The notes below the pieces were generated by a model. The model did not search any database, had not been told where the DNA came from, and worked only from the letters and a program-made list of their open reading frames with translations. DNA of 49,888 bases from Candidatus Thorarchaeota archaeon SMTZ1-83 (GTDB taxonomy: Archaea > Asgardarchaeota > Thorarchaeia > Thorarchaeales > Thorarchaeaceae): contig LRSK01000265.1 in assembly GCA_001563325.1 (NCBI GenBank), positions 1-49,888 on the forward strand, in the 5' to 3' direction. This document shows, piece after piece, positions 16,567-25,503 of this stretch; position 1 is the first letter of the stretch; each line of letters begins with the position of its first letter. The position numbers and the translations under genes are program-made.

Positions 16567-17925
16567 ATGGTTGATTTGGTAGTGAAGAATGCCCGGCTTC
16601 TACTAGAATCAGGGCTTACGAGAGGAGGGATCGGGGTCGAGCAAGGTCGCATAAGCGTCATTGCGAGAGATGAGCATTTGCCAAAGGCTGATACTGTGGT
16701 TGATGCCGAGGGCAACATCTTGATGCCGGGTCTAATTGATGGACACGCACACATTCACGATCCAACTATGCTCGACCATGAGGATTTCACAACCGGTTCT
16801 CGCGCCGCTGCTGCGGGAGGTGTCACAACTGTCGTTGACATGCCTCTGACCAATCAGATCGATACTCCACAGGCTGTGGACGAACACATCAAGCAAGGAG
16901 AACAGATGTCCATTGTTGACTTCTCGTTCTACACAGGAATGCTGAACTCAGAGAACTACTCGATGATACCGTCAATGGTCGAAAGGGGAATCGCGGCCTT
17001 CAAGGCGTTTACGTGCGAACCTTATTTGACGCCTGATGGAGTACTAGTCCAGTCACTGAGTATGGTTTCCGAGTACGGCGGGCATGTGACGGTGCACTCA
17101 GAGAATCAGGGTGTCTTAGACGAGTTCAAGAAGGAGATGGAGGGAGAATGGGACGCTCCGATCAGTCACTCTCTTGCTAGGCCAAATCTTGCAGAACAGC
17201 TGGCAATAAGACAGATGGTGAGTATCGCAGAGCAGACCCAGGGTCACTTGCACGTAGCACATGCTACCACCAGCGAAGGTATAGTTGAGGTTGAACGCGG
17301 AAAGCTGAGAGGAGTGATGGCAACCACTGAAGTATGTCCTCATCATCTTGTCTTCCAAAGGGATGATATGAATCGACTTGGTCCTAAGAGCAAGATGAAT
17401 CCACCACTCAGAGCCAAACAGGACAGGTCAGCTTTGTGGTCAGCCCTACTCAGAGGTACAATTGACATAACCGTAAGTGACCATGCACCGTGCCCGATAG
17501 AGAAGAAAGAAGCAGGAGCTGATGACATAAGAGAGGCGTGGTCAGGGGTCGACGGGGTCCAGATGATTCTAAGAGTCCTACTTTCAGAAGGAATCAACAG
17601 GGGCCGACTGTCTTTTGCAAGACTCCTCAACGTCGCATCACGTAATCCGGCCAAAATCTTTGGACTCTACCCGAGAAAGGGAGTTCTTCAAATCGGAGCC
17701 GACGCTGATTTTGTCATAGTAGACCACACAAAGGAAGAGAAGATTAGTTCGGAGATAATGTTCTCCAAGTCTGGGTGGACACTCTACGAGGGCATGAATA
17801 TGAAGGGAGTCCCTCTCAAGACTTTCGTGCGGGGCACGCTTGTCTTTGAGGCGGACAGGACTACAGTGAAGCCGGGTCATGGAAGATTCCAGTCCATGAG
17901 TGGCATGAAACCATTTGAGGACTGA
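16567..17925 (+). CDS. Dihydroorotase/hydantoinase/allantoinase-family cyclic amidohydrolase
   Basis: A 452-residue binuclear amidohydrolase. Metal ligands are visible: HxH in LIDGHAHIHDP, the candidate carboxylated Lys in AFKAFTCEP, His in VTVHSEN, His in HVAHATT, and Asp in VSDHAPCP. It should open a cyclic amide such as dihydroorotate, dihydropyrimidine, hydantoin or allantoin. The sequence is nearest to the allantoinase/hydantoinase side of the family, but I cannot fix the substrate. The start at ATG 16567 is preceded by AGAGGTG; the frame extends upstream into moaD. The next gene starts three bases after its stop. Confidence 0.9.
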   Translation: MVDLVVKNARLLLESGLTRGGIGVEQGRISVIARDEHLPKADTVVDAEGNILMPGLIDGHAHIHDPTMLDHEDFTTGSRAAAAGGVTTVVDMPLTNQIDTPQAVDEHIKQGEQMSIVDFSFYTGMLNSENYSMIPSMVERGIAAFKAFTCEPYLTPDGVLVQSLSMVSEYGGHVTVHSENQGVLDEFKKEMEGEWDAPISHSLARPNLAEQLAIRQMVSIAEQTQGHLHVAHATTSEGIVEVERGKLRGVMATTEVCPHHLVFQRDDMNRLGPKSKMNPPLRAKQDRSALWSALLRGTIDITVSDHAPCPIEKKEAGADDIREAWSGVDGVQMILRVLLSEGINRGRLSFARLLNVASRNPAKIFGLYPRKGVLQIGADADFVIVDHTKEEKISSEIMFSKSGWTLYEGMNMKGVPLKTFVRGTLVFEADRTTVKPGHGRFQSMSGMKPFED

Positions 17926-17928
17926 ACA

Positions 17929-18420
17929 ATGACGGTACGAGAGTTCGTCTTTGGAGACCCAGACGTATGCACCGGATGCATGATCTGTGTCAACGTTTGC
18001 AGCATGCACTACTTCAAGGTAATAGGACCAGCATGGTCTCGTGCCAGGGTTATGAGGGTGGAGCCAGGACTTGACTTCCCTCTGTTCTGTCGTAACTGCG
18101 AAGATGCACCTTGCATTGGCTCCTGTCCGGAAGAGGCGCTCAGCAGGACATCAAAGGGAGTCGTGATAGTGAACAACAAGAAGTGCCAGGGACACGGTGC
18201 CTGCATCGCTGCATGTCCATATGACGCAATCAAGCTGAATCCGGATACTCAGAAGGCTATCAAGTGTATTCAGTGCGGCAGATGCGTGGAACGATGCCCA
18301 GTCAACGCAATCTGGATCACGACGGAAGAAGAACTCAAGGAGAAGGATTCAGACGGTAGGCTTGCTGGGCATTATGAAAGAAACAAAGAGGTCCTCTATA
18401 GCAAGGGGGGTATGTCATGA
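17929..18420 (+). CDS. Polyferredoxin of the second AOR module, with one Cys-to-His change
   Basis: A 163-residue ferredoxin of the same size and layout as the partner of the first AOR. Cluster groups are CTGCMICVNVC, CRNCEDAPCIGSCP, CQGHGACIAACP and CIQCGRCVERCP. In the third group the second cysteine is His89 (C86-x2-H89-x2-C92-x3-C96), so the site has three Cys and one His. This could give an altered-potential [4Fe-4S] or a [3Fe-4S] cluster. It ends in ATGA, overlapping the AOR start. It presumably carries electrons from the second AOR. Confidence 0.92.
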   Translation: MTVREFVFGDPDVCTGCMICVNVCSMHYFKVIGPAWSRARVMRVEPGLDFPLFCRNCEDAPCIGSCPEEALSRTSKGVVIVNNKKCQGHGACIAACPYDAIKLNPDTQKAIKCIQCGRCVERCPVNAIWITTEEELKEKDSDGRLAGHYERNKEVLYSKGGMS

Positions 18421-20297
18421 TCAAGGGAATAGGTGGAAACATCATCTGGGTTGATCTAGCTAAGGGAGAGATAGAAAAGCGACCAGTCGAGGAAGATATG
18501 GTCAGACATTATCTTCTTGGAGCGGGGTATCTATCAAGGGTAATCTTCGACATGGTCCCGGTGGGCACGGATCCTTTGTCATCTAGGAACGTCCTCGGAA
18601 TTGCGACCGGGCTTCTTACGGCATCGATGTTTCCTCAGGCGTCACGTCATGTGGTGGCGGCACTGTCTCCTCTCACAGATGTTTGGGGAGAATCGCACGC
18701 GGCAGGATTCTGGGGGCCAGAGTTGAAACTGGCAGGCTACGACGCGATATTGTTCACTGGTGCCTCTTCAGACCCTGTCTATCTCAATATCGAGAACAGG
18801 AAGGTCGAACTCCTCGACGCCAGTAAGATTTGGGGAACATCCGTCTTTCAGACTGATGATTGGATTCGAGAGAAGCACGACAGACAGTCTAGAGTGCTCT
18901 CAATTGGTCAGGCTGGAGAGAATCTTGTAAGATTCGCAGCCGTAATGAACGATAGAGACAGAGCATCGGCAAGATCCGGGCTCGGTGCAGTAATGGGTGC
19001 GAAGAAGCTGAAAGCGGTATCTGTACGCGGAACCGGCAAGATAGAGGTGGCGGACCCGCAGAACTACTTGAAACAGATGGACATATTCTATGAGCGCATG
19101 TTGGCCAACCCCTTCACTGAAGAGAGGGCGAAATACGGTACTACAAACCTGGTTGAACTAATGGACCACATAGGCAGGCTTCCCAGCTACAACATGAAAC
19201 AGGGCGTCTTTGAGGGCTACGAGAAGATCAGTGGAGAGACTATTACTAGGGAGTATCTAGTGAAACCGCGGTCAGACTGGAGTTGCTTGCAGAGATGTGG
19301 CAGATATACAAGAGTGAAGGATGGCCCTTACAAGTACATAGGCGGGTCTCCAGAGTTCGAGTCCCAGTCATCTCTTGGTTCGAGGTGTGGAAATGACAAC
19401 ATAGAGTCTATACTCTACTCTCATCATCTCTCTAATCTCTACGGCATGGACACTATCTCTCTTGGTGGCACAATCTCGTGGGCTATGGAGGCCTGGGACG
19501 AGGGACTCATAACAGAAGAAGACACTGGAGGAATCGACCTCTCTTGGGGTAACCACGAAACCATCGTCAGGTTGACTAAGATGATTGCGCTGAGAGAGGG
19601 ATTCGGTGATATCTTGGCTGAGGGGAGTGCAAGAGCTGCTGAAAAGATTGGTCGCGGTACTGAGAAATTCGTGATGGCTGTGAAGAAGCAGGAGATGGCA
19701 GGACAGGAACCCAGAGCCCAGAAATCAATGGGCCTGGCCGCAGTCACAGCGGCGCGAGGAGCAGACCATCTCTACTCATTTCCAGTCTTAGATGAAGCTG
19801 GATTTGACGATGAGATTAGGGAACGCTTCGGAGAGCAGTATCTTCCTGAGATGGCTGATCGACTTAACCCCAAGTACAAGGGTATAATGGTGAAAGAATG
19901 CGAGGACTTCATGGTGGTTGTCGAAAGCGTGGGATTATGCAAGTATGGTACGCAGATTCCTCCGGAGTTCTATTATGAAGACGTTGCTCTTGCCCTTAAG
20001 ATTCACAATGGGCTTGAGTTCACAGTGGAAGAGCTCCAGACGATTGGAGAGAGAATCGTCAACTTGAATCGTCTGTTCAATGTAGCGCGCGGAGTTACTC
20101 GTAGCGATGATCAACTACCTAATCGACTCACAAAGGAGAAGGCCCCCAAGGGACCACCAAAGGGTCAAGTTGTCGAACTGGACCAGATGCTTGACGAGTA
20201 TTATCAAATGAGAGGGTGGGACGTTGAAACAGGAATGCCTCTGAAGAGCACGCTTGAACGACTGGGTCTAGCGAAGGATGCAGAAGGAGTTGTCTAG
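18417..20297 (+). CDS. Aldehyde ferredoxin oxidoreductase, second copy, with Cys-to-Asp at the [4Fe-4S] site
   Basis: A 626-residue AOR family protein, clearly paralogous to the copy at 10922. It keeps the pterin-binding features (PLTDVWGESHAAGFWGPE, ARSGLGAVMGAKKLKA). Of the four cluster ligands, the first is changed: the segment reads D287-W-S-C290-L-Q-R-C294, where the family has C-x2-C-x3-C. The fourth, C508 in GLCKYG, is kept. Asp can ligate a [4Fe-4S] cluster in some ferredoxins, so activity is plausible. It overlaps its ferredoxin gene by four bases and is followed two bases later by an ATC-hydrolase-like gene. Confidence 0.94.
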   Translation: MIKGIGGNIIWVDLAKGEIEKRPVEEDMVRHYLLGAGYLSRVIFDMVPVGTDPLSSRNVLGIATGLLTASMFPQASRHVVAALSPLTDVWGESHAAGFWGPELKLAGYDAILFTGASSDPVYLNIENRKVELLDASKIWGTSVFQTDDWIREKHDRQSRVLSIGQAGENLVRFAAVMNDRDRASARSGLGAVMGAKKLKAVSVRGTGKIEVADPQNYLKQMDIFYERMLANPFTEERAKYGTTNLVELMDHIGRLPSYNMKQGVFEGYEKISGETITREYLVKPRSDWSCLQRCGRYTRVKDGPYKYIGGSPEFESQSSLGSRCGNDNIESILYSHHLSNLYGMDTISLGGTISWAMEAWDEGLITEEDTGGIDLSWGNHETIVRLTKMIALREGFGDILAEGSARAAEKIGRGTEKFVMAVKKQEMAGQEPRAQKSMGLAAVTAARGADHLYSFPVLDEAGFDDEIRERFGEQYLPEMADRLNPKYKGIMVKECEDFMVVVESVGLCKYGTQIPPEFYYEDVALALKIHNGLEFTVEELQTIGERIVNLNRLFNVARGVTRSDDQLPNRLTKEKAPKGPPKGQVVELDQMLDEYYQMRGWDVETGMPLKSTLERLGLAKDAEGVV

Positions 20298-20299
20298 CT

Positions 20300-20815
20300 A
20301 TGGCAGACGAAAACATAGACCGATTTCAGGTCAAAATGGACATTACGGTGGAGGACCACATTAAGACTACAAGTGCGAAACTAGTGTCGTTGGTTCGAGA
20401 GCTTGAGGAAACACTCGGAAAGGGCCGCGCTCATCAAATCGTATCCGATTGGGCGGAGAAGAATTCCATCAATGATGTCAGGAATATAGTAGAATCGTTG
20501 GAGAAACCAATACAGGACTTTGAGGATGTCAAGGCGCTTCTCAGAAAGTGGGTCAAAGAGCTGAATAATAACAACATCGAAACCGTTGGAATCGTCAAAG
20601 AAACTGCTGACAGATCAATCTGCCATGTTACTGAATGTGTGTACGCAAAGGTGTACAATGATCTAGAGGCTCCTGACATCGGATATCTGCTCCACTGCAA
20701 ACATGATTTTGCAGCCGCACCCGCAATCCATCCCAAGGTCGATTTAGATCGTAGCAAGACTCTGATGGAGAAGCAAGACTGTTGTGATTTCGAGTACTAC
20801 TGGTCAAGCAAGTAG
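20300..20815 (+). CDS. L-2-amino-thiazoline-4-carboxylate hydrolase (ATC hydrolase)-like protein
   Basis: A 171-residue soluble protein. The N-terminal half is helical. The C-terminal half resembles the ATC-hydrolase-like family, with ECVYAKVYNDL, GYLLHCKHDFAAA and the ending TLMEKQDCCDFEYYW. Known members are linked to thiazoline ring opening, but most have no tested role. It starts two bases after the second AOR and closes that operon, so it may act on the AOR substrate or product, or on the cofactor. I am fairly sure of the family and not of the reaction. Confidence 0.75.
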   Translation: MADENIDRFQVKMDITVEDHIKTTSAKLVSLVRELEETLGKGRAHQIVSDWAEKNSINDVRNIVESLEKPIQDFEDVKALLRKWVKELNNNNIETVGIVKETADRSICHVTECVYAKVYNDLEAPDIGYLLHCKHDFAAAPAIHPKVDLDRSKTLMEKQDCCDFEYYWSSK

Positions 20816-20854
20816 GAAGAGCGACTGTGATAGGGGCCTATCTTTGAGAAGTTC

Positions 20855-21100
20855 CTACTCATATGCCGCACAGACATTGGTAACTGTATCTTTGACGCCA
20901 TCCACCTTCCTTAGAGAGTCGACTACAAATGAACTGAGTGACTCAGGAGACTTAAAGACCCCCTTGATGAGCAGGTCGTATGCACCATAGATCAAGTGAG
21001 CCTCTTCAACCTCATCGAGTTTCCTGACACTATTCAGAACATCACGTGCCTTGGCCGACTCGACCTTGGCCATTATGAAAGCAGTAATCACGGCATCCAC
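20855..21100 (-). CDS. Stand-alone Lrp/AsnC ligand-binding (RAM) domain
   Basis: About 80 residues with the Lrp C-terminal domain pattern: AFIMAKVES, VEEAHLIYGAYDLLIKG, then VDGVKDTVTN. There is no DNA-binding helix-turn-helix. Such stand-alone RAM proteins form oligomers that bind amino acids or other small effectors. The start is GTG 21100 or, more likely, GTG 21091, which has GGTGG five bases upstream. It converges with the second AOR operon. Confidence 0.85.
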   Translation of the reverse strand: MDAVITAFIMAKVESAKARDVLNSVRKLDEVEEAHLIYGAYDLLIKGVFKSPESLSSFVVDSLRKVDGVKDTVTNVCAAYE

Positions 21101-21253
21101 CAGCTGTCAATCACGGAACTGCTCTATCATCTCTTTGAAGGGATAAAACTGTTCCTTCTCAGAAGGAGCAGAAAGTAGCGGCCGCAAACAGGCAGACCCA
21201 AAAGTGGCTATGAGAAAACAGAGCGAAGTGGTTTAGCAAATGGAGAGTTGGCC

Positions 21254-21934
21254 ATGACTTCGAAAGGAAAACTTGGATTCCTAATCAGCGAACGGCATTT
21301 TCCACTTTGGGGCATCGGAGGTTCTGTCGTTGGACTTGTGTTTATCTTGGGAGCACAGGTTCCCTACTCCGGAAGATACGGAGAGCCATTCTCCATGCTG
21401 AACCACTTTGTGTCGGAACTCGGTGAGCTTGGAGTATCAGAGTTCGCACTCATGTTCAACTCAGGGATGATAATCGCTGGGCTCATCTTCATACCATTCA
21501 TGATAGGCCTGGGCCTCTACATGGACAACATCGTTTCAAAGATTGCTGGAGCGGTTGGCGTCTTTTCCGCCTTGTCGATATTCCTCGTGGGGATATATCC
21601 GATGAACTACCTTGCCGAGCATAGCATGGCTGCTATGTCATTCTTCTTCAGCGGCATGATTATGGTAGGGCTCTGGACTATCGCCATCTTGCTTCAAAAG
21701 CAGGCAAAGATACACAAAGGCTTCTCCTTGGGAGGGGTCATCAATTTCGTGATATTCTTCCTCTTCCTCTATGGTCCATGGGACTCAGTGGAAGACCTCT
21801 CCACTCGTCCAGATATCTGGATGGTGCCAACCCTTGAGTGGGGCATCTACTTTGCCATAGTTGGATACCTTTTCGCGTTGTCTGTCTTTGTCTGGAACAA
21901 GGAAAAGCGAGTCAGCGGCACTCAGAACGTCTAG
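21254..21934 (+). CDS. DUF998-like integral membrane protein
   Basis: A 226-residue protein with six predicted membrane segments, no obvious signal peptide and no catalytic motif. The conserved-looking parts are SMLNHFVSELGELGVSE after the first segment and GIYPMNYLAEHSMAAMSFF in the middle. These match the DUF998 family, which has no known function. ATG 21254 is preceded by GGAG at 21242. The gene is divergent from the RAM-domain gene and convergent with the GYD gene. Confidence 0.75.
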   Translation: MTSKGKLGFLISERHFPLWGIGGSVVGLVFILGAQVPYSGRYGEPFSMLNHFVSELGELGVSEFALMFNSGMIIAGLIFIPFMIGLGLYMDNIVSKIAGAVGVFSALSIFLVGIYPMNYLAEHSMAAMSFFFSGMIMVGLWTIAILLQKQAKIHKGFSLGGVINFVIFFLFLYGPWDSVEDLSTRPDIWMVPTLEWGIYFAIVGYLFALSVFVWNKEKRVSGTQNV

Positions 21935-21949
21935 GAGGACTAGGAAAGA

Positions 21950-22243
21950 CTAGGGCAACTCTGCGGCTAGCTTCGCAGCCTCTTCTGTGGGTATCGCCAA
22001 CAACGTTTCAGTCCTGTTTCCGCCGCCCGATCCAAACATGAAGAGCGTCTTCATAGCAGCCTCGATGCTTGGGGCCTCTACTATCGTGACCCAATCATAT
22101 CGACCCATGGTGAAGTATGTATCAACGATTTTGACATCCATGGATTTCGCCAGCTTCTGCGTGTTCTCTAACGCGCTCTTCAGGTCCTTTATGGCCTTGA
22201 TTCCTTCCTGCGTCAGATTCCCAAGAACTACAAATCTGGGCAT
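21950..22243 (-). CDS. GYD-family small protein
   Basis: A 97-residue protein with the GYD-domain layout: FVVLGNLTQEGIKAIKD at the start, VDTYFTMGRYDWVTIVEAPS in the middle and a Thr-rich last strand. The fold is a small ferredoxin-like dimer of unknown role. ATG 22243 has a near-perfect ribosome site, GGAGGTGA, seven bases upstream, which excludes the longer frame start at 22276. Confidence 0.88.
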   Translation of the reverse strand: MPRFVVLGNLTQEGIKAIKDLKSALENTQKLAKSMDVKIVDTYFTMGRYDWVTIVEAPSIEAAMKTLFMFGSGGGNRTETLLAIPTEEAAKLAAELP

Positions 22244-22327
22244 TCTCTCACCTCCTCTGAAATGTAATGGACTCATCTAATACCTGTACTTCCTATTAAG
22301 CCTAATTAGAGATTGGGCTGGGCAGAC

Positions 22328-25231
22328 TTACTCAAGGAACAATGAAACGCGGCCGGGCAATGCAAAGCGCGCCTTGTTGTCAGGGTCATAATCAGTCTTC
22401 GTGGAATCATGGACGTAGATGGTCATGCCAACTTCGGATTCGATGTATTTCGCTGACTCTTGCAACGCAGCTAGCTCATCCTTTGCACTCTTTGAATGGT
22501 CCCACAAACCGTTCTCTTTTGCTATTCTGTCAACGATGCCTTTCACTTGTTTTCCGTGTTTCCTGAACTCCTTGTCCGACATCAGATGCTTCATTATGTC
22601 ACTCACAATCAGCGACAGTTCAGCTTCCCGTATACTGTTCATTGCCACGAACATCCATTCCGGTGCAACATACAGATGTGCCTTGGAAGGTTTCTTGCCT
22701 TTCAGCAGTTTTGCAATCTCTCTGATGTCACGTACTGTAGACTCTATGACTTGATGCTCAACCTCGGCATACGAATCAATCAATTTCTTGTCAACCTTCG
22801 GCCACTCTGCCAAGGTAACATAGCCTTCACGCTTCATCTTCGACCACATTTCTTCACATGCATGGGGTGCCAGTGGAGCCATCAGTCGAACCCACAAATC
22901 ACAGACATATCCCATGGTTGCGTCGCGCTCTTCTTTGGGAACCTCCGCACGTTTCAGGTAGTGATTGACAACACGAATCATTTCAGACGTGACAGTGATG
23001 GCATATTCTCGGATTCTGAAATTCTCTAGAGAGTCAGTGCATTCTTGAGCAATCGAGTTTGCTTTGGAGAGTAGCCATCTCGTCATGGCTGTTGGACTGT
23101 CTTTCTTTGTGTATGCCTTTGGTATTCTAGTAGCATACTTCACAAGCAAATCATTGAATTGACGTAGGCGGTTCCCAGCTGGGGGGACATCGCGTTCACG
23201 CCAGTCCATGATATTTCCTGGCTCAGCGCCAGAAACAACGTAGATTCTGTAGACATCTGCTCCGTATTTCTCAGGAATCTCAACCAACGGTATTACGTTC
23301 CCCTTACTCTTGGACATCTTCCTGCCTTCCATGATGAGATCTTGGTTCAGACTTATACACTGAATCCAGTGCTTCTTAGGGAAGATGGCCACATGATGGA
23401 AGATTGCAAAGCTCAAGTGATTCGAGATGTGGTTTGTAGAGGTGTGCCGCTGATCATTTGGGTACCAGTACAGAAACTCGTCCCTCATAGTCTTCAACAG
23501 AGCTTCAGAGATACGGGTTTCGTCGGCTACGTTCTCTGCTTTGCCCATGCCTAAACAGACGTAGTCAAAGAAATCGCCAGTCAACTGCTCTGGTTTCAGC
23601 CTATTGTCGGCGATATGGTGTGCAATAGTATAGAAGGCCATGTAGATTGTTGAGTCTGACAGAGATTCAATAATCCACTCCTTGTCGAAAGGTAGGAAAG
23701 TGCCGACTCCTCTCTTTCGAGCACATGGTCTCTGTGCCAGCCAGTCAAAAGTCGACTCGAACAGATTCCTGAATATGTCTGGGACTATCTTCATTTCGTT
23801 GAGTGCGACCCAGGCATCATCCTTCCAACCAGGGCTCTCATAGTCCAGGAACCACTGTCCAGCGAATACTCCGACTTGAACATCAGTTCCACACTTGCAG
23901 ACTACTGGCCTCAAATCTGGTTCATAGAAGACATCCACACGGTTAATTGACCTCATCCACTCAATCACGTCTTCCTTGACGTCTTTGATTGCACGACCGG
24001 AGAACTGCCCACAGTTATCCTTCATCACACCCTCATAGAACTCAGCCTTGTAAATCTCCTGAGTGGCATCTTCCAGCTTTTCGGCCTCGTCCTGTCGCTT
24101 GATGTTTCGACTCTCGACAGCATCCTTTGCTGGGAACTCGCTGTAACCTTTCATCTCGATCATACTGATTATTCTAATAGAACGGACCTCATCGGCAGAT
24201 ATCCCAAATTGGTCCAAGCCAGAGGGGTCGTCCCAAAGGTCACGCAGGGCGATATAGTCGAAAGGAGCATGCCCAGGAACAGAATAGACTACTCCAGAAG
24301 CATTATCAGTGTCTACGAATTCTGCAGGTAGGATTAGGACCTCACGATCGTCATGGATTGTCATGAATCTCTTCCCGATGATCTTCGAGCCTGGGAAGGT
24401 TTCTAGGACCTCAATCTCCTTGGCCTGCAGTTTCAGTTTCTCAGCCGCTTGACGTGAGATGACCCATTTTTCATCTCCAACTTTGGCCCAAACGTATTCT
24501 GCAGTAGGATGTATCCACATGTTGGTGACGCCGAAAATGGTTTCCGGTCGAAGCGTGGCTGCAACCAAGAAGCCGTCCTCAAAGGGCCACTTGATGGCTG
24601 TGAACTCCTTTATCTTGGCGTTCTCCCCCTTCAGCAGGTCATCCTCACCAACAGGGTTCTCGTCATTAGGACAGTATAACAGAGGATAGTTCCCTTGCTT
24701 GAGGTAGCCTTTCTCCATGAACTTGTGATACTGCCATGTGATGAACTGATTGTAGGTAGCGTCACCGGTTGTGAAATGTCTTCGCCAATCTATGCTGTAT
24801 CCTAGTGCCTCGAAATCTTCGTGGATGACCTTGGCGAAGAACGCCGCAGTTGCCCAAGCATCAGTGAACTTTGCGAGCTGTGCCTCGACTTCATCTTCAG
24901 TATCGAAATACAAACGCAAGTCCCGCTTGTATTTTTCAATGGCAACTGGGTCACCAGCCTTGATTCTGTCAACCATGCCTTGCACTGGCGTACCAGTCAT
25001 GTGCGATGCCATGGGGAATAGTACGTTGTAGCCACGCATGCGTTTGTACCTAGCGAGTACGTCGCCAACCGTATAGGTTCGACCATGACCGACGTGAAGA
25101 GACCCGTTAACATATGGATATGGAACCGTCAAGAACCACTTTTTTCTCTTGGGGTCCGGATCGGCCTCAAACACTCGATCCTTCTTCCATCTTTTTTGCC
25201 ACTTCTTCTCTATCTTGGCGAATTCACTCAT
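22328..25231 (-). CDS. leuS: Leucyl-tRNA synthetase, archaeal/eukaryotic type
   Basis: A 967-residue class I synthetase that charges tRNA-Leu. It has the HIGH-type motif in PYVNGSLHVGHGRTY, a large CP1 editing insertion with the family's LRPETIFGVTN and VVYSVPGHAPFDY segments, and the KMSKS loop GRKMSKSKGN. The length and arrangement fit the archaeal type. I chose ATG 25231 (MSEFAKIEKKWQ) because AGAGGTT lies about nine bases upstream and homologs begin there; the frame extends to 25300. The C-terminal domain appears complete and ends in a genuine TAA. Confidence 0.97.
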   Translation of the reverse strand: MSEFAKIEKKWQKRWKKDRVFEADPDPKRKKWFLTVPYPYVNGSLHVGHGRTYTVGDVLARYKRMRGYNVLFPMASHMTGTPVQGMVDRIKAGDPVAIEKYKRDLRLYFDTEDEVEAQLAKFTDAWATAAFFAKVIHEDFEALGYSIDWRRHFTTGDATYNQFITWQYHKFMEKGYLKQGNYPLLYCPNDENPVGEDDLLKGENAKIKEFTAIKWPFEDGFLVAATLRPETIFGVTNMWIHPTAEYVWAKVGDEKWVISRQAAEKLKLQAKEIEVLETFPGSKIIGKRFMTIHDDREVLILPAEFVDTDNASGVVYSVPGHAPFDYIALRDLWDDPSGLDQFGISADEVRSIRIISMIEMKGYSEFPAKDAVESRNIKRQDEAEKLEDATQEIYKAEFYEGVMKDNCGQFSGRAIKDVKEDVIEWMRSINRVDVFYEPDLRPVVCKCGTDVQVGVFAGQWFLDYESPGWKDDAWVALNEMKIVPDIFRNLFESTFDWLAQRPCARKRGVGTFLPFDKEWIIESLSDSTIYMAFYTIAHHIADNRLKPEQLTGDFFDYVCLGMGKAENVADETRISEALLKTMRDEFLYWYPNDQRHTSTNHISNHLSFAIFHHVAIFPKKHWIQCISLNQDLIMEGRKMSKSKGNVIPLVEIPEKYGADVYRIYVVSGAEPGNIMDWRERDVPPAGNRLRQFNDLLVKYATRIPKAYTKKDSPTAMTRWLLSKANSIAQECTDSLENFRIREYAITVTSEMIRVVNHYLKRAEVPKEERDATMGYVCDLWVRLMAPLAPHACEEMWSKMKREGYVTLAEWPKVDKKLIDSYAEVEHQVIESTVRDIREIAKLLKGKKPSKAHLYVAPEWMFVAMNSIREAELSLIVSDIMKHLMSDKEFRKHGKQVKGIVDRIAKENGLWDHSKSAKDELAALQESAKYIESEVGMTIYVHDSTKTDYDPDNKARFALPGRVSLFLE

Positions 25232-25503
25232 CTGTGATAACCTCTTGAACCTAGGCAACTGGAGGAGCCGTGACCAGTATCCTCTATAAAGGACACGCAA
25301 AAGAAGACTATGCTAGCGGTCGAGAACGCAATCCATCCTGGCTCACTCTATGGATGTCACATATGGCTCCCTTATTAGAGCTTTGGCTCAGCCCAGTTGA
25401 CCATACAACTCATAGCGCCGATTCACTTGACCTTCAAGGACTAACGCGAGATGGCAACCGCAAGAGATAGAGTAAAATCTCGTGCCCGCTGGCATTAGCG
25501 ACG

